Part shown: piece by piece, positions 12,532-12,542 of the stretch
Layout: each line of letters starts with the position of its first letter
Numbering within the stretch: the stretch's first letter is position 1
Origin: CAYLVJ01 sp964615425
GTDB lineage: Bacteria; Patescibacteriota; Minisyncoccia; Minisyncoccales; CAYTKG01
NCBI GenBank assembly: GCA_964615425.1
Contig: CAZTOB010000014.1
Location: 1-12,542, forward strand
Direction: 5' to 3'
DNA: 12,542 bases
The notes under the pieces: generated by a model
Seen by the model: only the letters and a program-made list of their open reading frames with translations
Told to the model about the DNA's origin: nothing
Database searches by the model: none
Position numbers and translations under genes: made by a program

Positions 12532-12542
12532 ATGAGCCATAT
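12532..12542 (+). CDS. rplF: Start of large-subunit ribosomal protein L6 (uL6), cut by the window edge
   Basis: The last 11 bases read ATG AGC CAT AT, giving Met-Ser-His and an incomplete Ile or Met codon. L6 commonly begins with MSRIGK or a close variant, and rplF is the gene that normally follows rpsH in the spc operon. The start lies nine bases after the rpsH stop. The call rests on position and three residues only. Confidence 0.7.

Noticed and set aside
1..12542. Recoded TGA (code 25) as in some Patescibacteria
   Set aside because: TGA ends rplC, rplW, rpsC, rplP, rpmC and rpsQ at the expected protein lengths, so it is a stop codon here.
1..12542. Mobile elements, CRISPR arrays, defence or other accessory systems
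   Set aside because: No transposase, integrase, direct repeat arrays or accessory genes are seen; nearly all DNA is assigned to core translation genes.

Overview
This window is ribosomal and translation-factor DNA from a bacterium. It is most likely a member of the Candidate Phyla Radiation (Patescibacteria), and the protein style looks closest to Microgenomates or Katanobacteria. That placement is inference from memory of the families: lysine-rich proteins, N- or C-terminal charged extensions on several ribosomal proteins, an L2 without the usual N-terminal arm, zinc-ribbon forms of L28, L24 and S14, a tRNA gene without encoded CCA, and few Shine-Dalgarno sequences. TGA is used as a stop (L3, L23, S3, L16, L29, S17), so the recoded-TGA lineages (Gracilibacteria, Absconditabacteria) are excluded.

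Layout. Positions 1-409 read leftwards: rpmB (L28), a tRNA-Pro(GGG) only six bases behind it, then an intrinsic terminator. An 83-base divergent spacer separates this from a rightward M50 (site-2-protease-like) membrane peptidase at 493-1110, whose extended -10 promoter lies so close to the ATG that a leaderless mRNA is likely. From 1118 a consensus-like promoter opens the str block: rpsL, rpsG, fusA, tuf. tuf has a further promoter of its own. The S10 block follows (rpsJ, rplC, rplD, rplW, rplB, rpsS, rplV, rpsC, rplP, rpmC, rpsQ), and then the start of the spc block (rplN, rplX, rplE, rpsN, rpsH, and the first codons of rplF at the right edge). All genes from rpsL onward are on the + strand in the classical bacterial order. 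Within S10-spc they are separated by 0-10 bases or overlap by 1-4 bases (ATGA, TAATG, TGATG), except for a 92-base spacer between rpsJ and rplC.

Together these genes make small- and large-subunit ribosomal proteins plus the two elongation GTPases. Regulation appears to sit in four spacers: ahead of rpsL, between rpsG and fusA (two mutually exclusive hairpins), between tuf and rpsJ (a strong GC hairpin without a U-tract) and between rpsJ and rplC (again two mutually exclusive hairpins).

I see no mobile element, CRISPR array, toxin-antitoxin, defence or biosynthetic system, and no convincing new system. The points most worth a second look are the leaderless-type promoter, the S12 loop carrying residues that resemble streptomycin-resistance substitutions, the reduced L2 with an altered HPH loop, and the paired hairpins in the spacers. 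Starts chosen within longer open frames: rplC at 5985, rplB at 7612, rpmC at 10266, rpsH at 12133.
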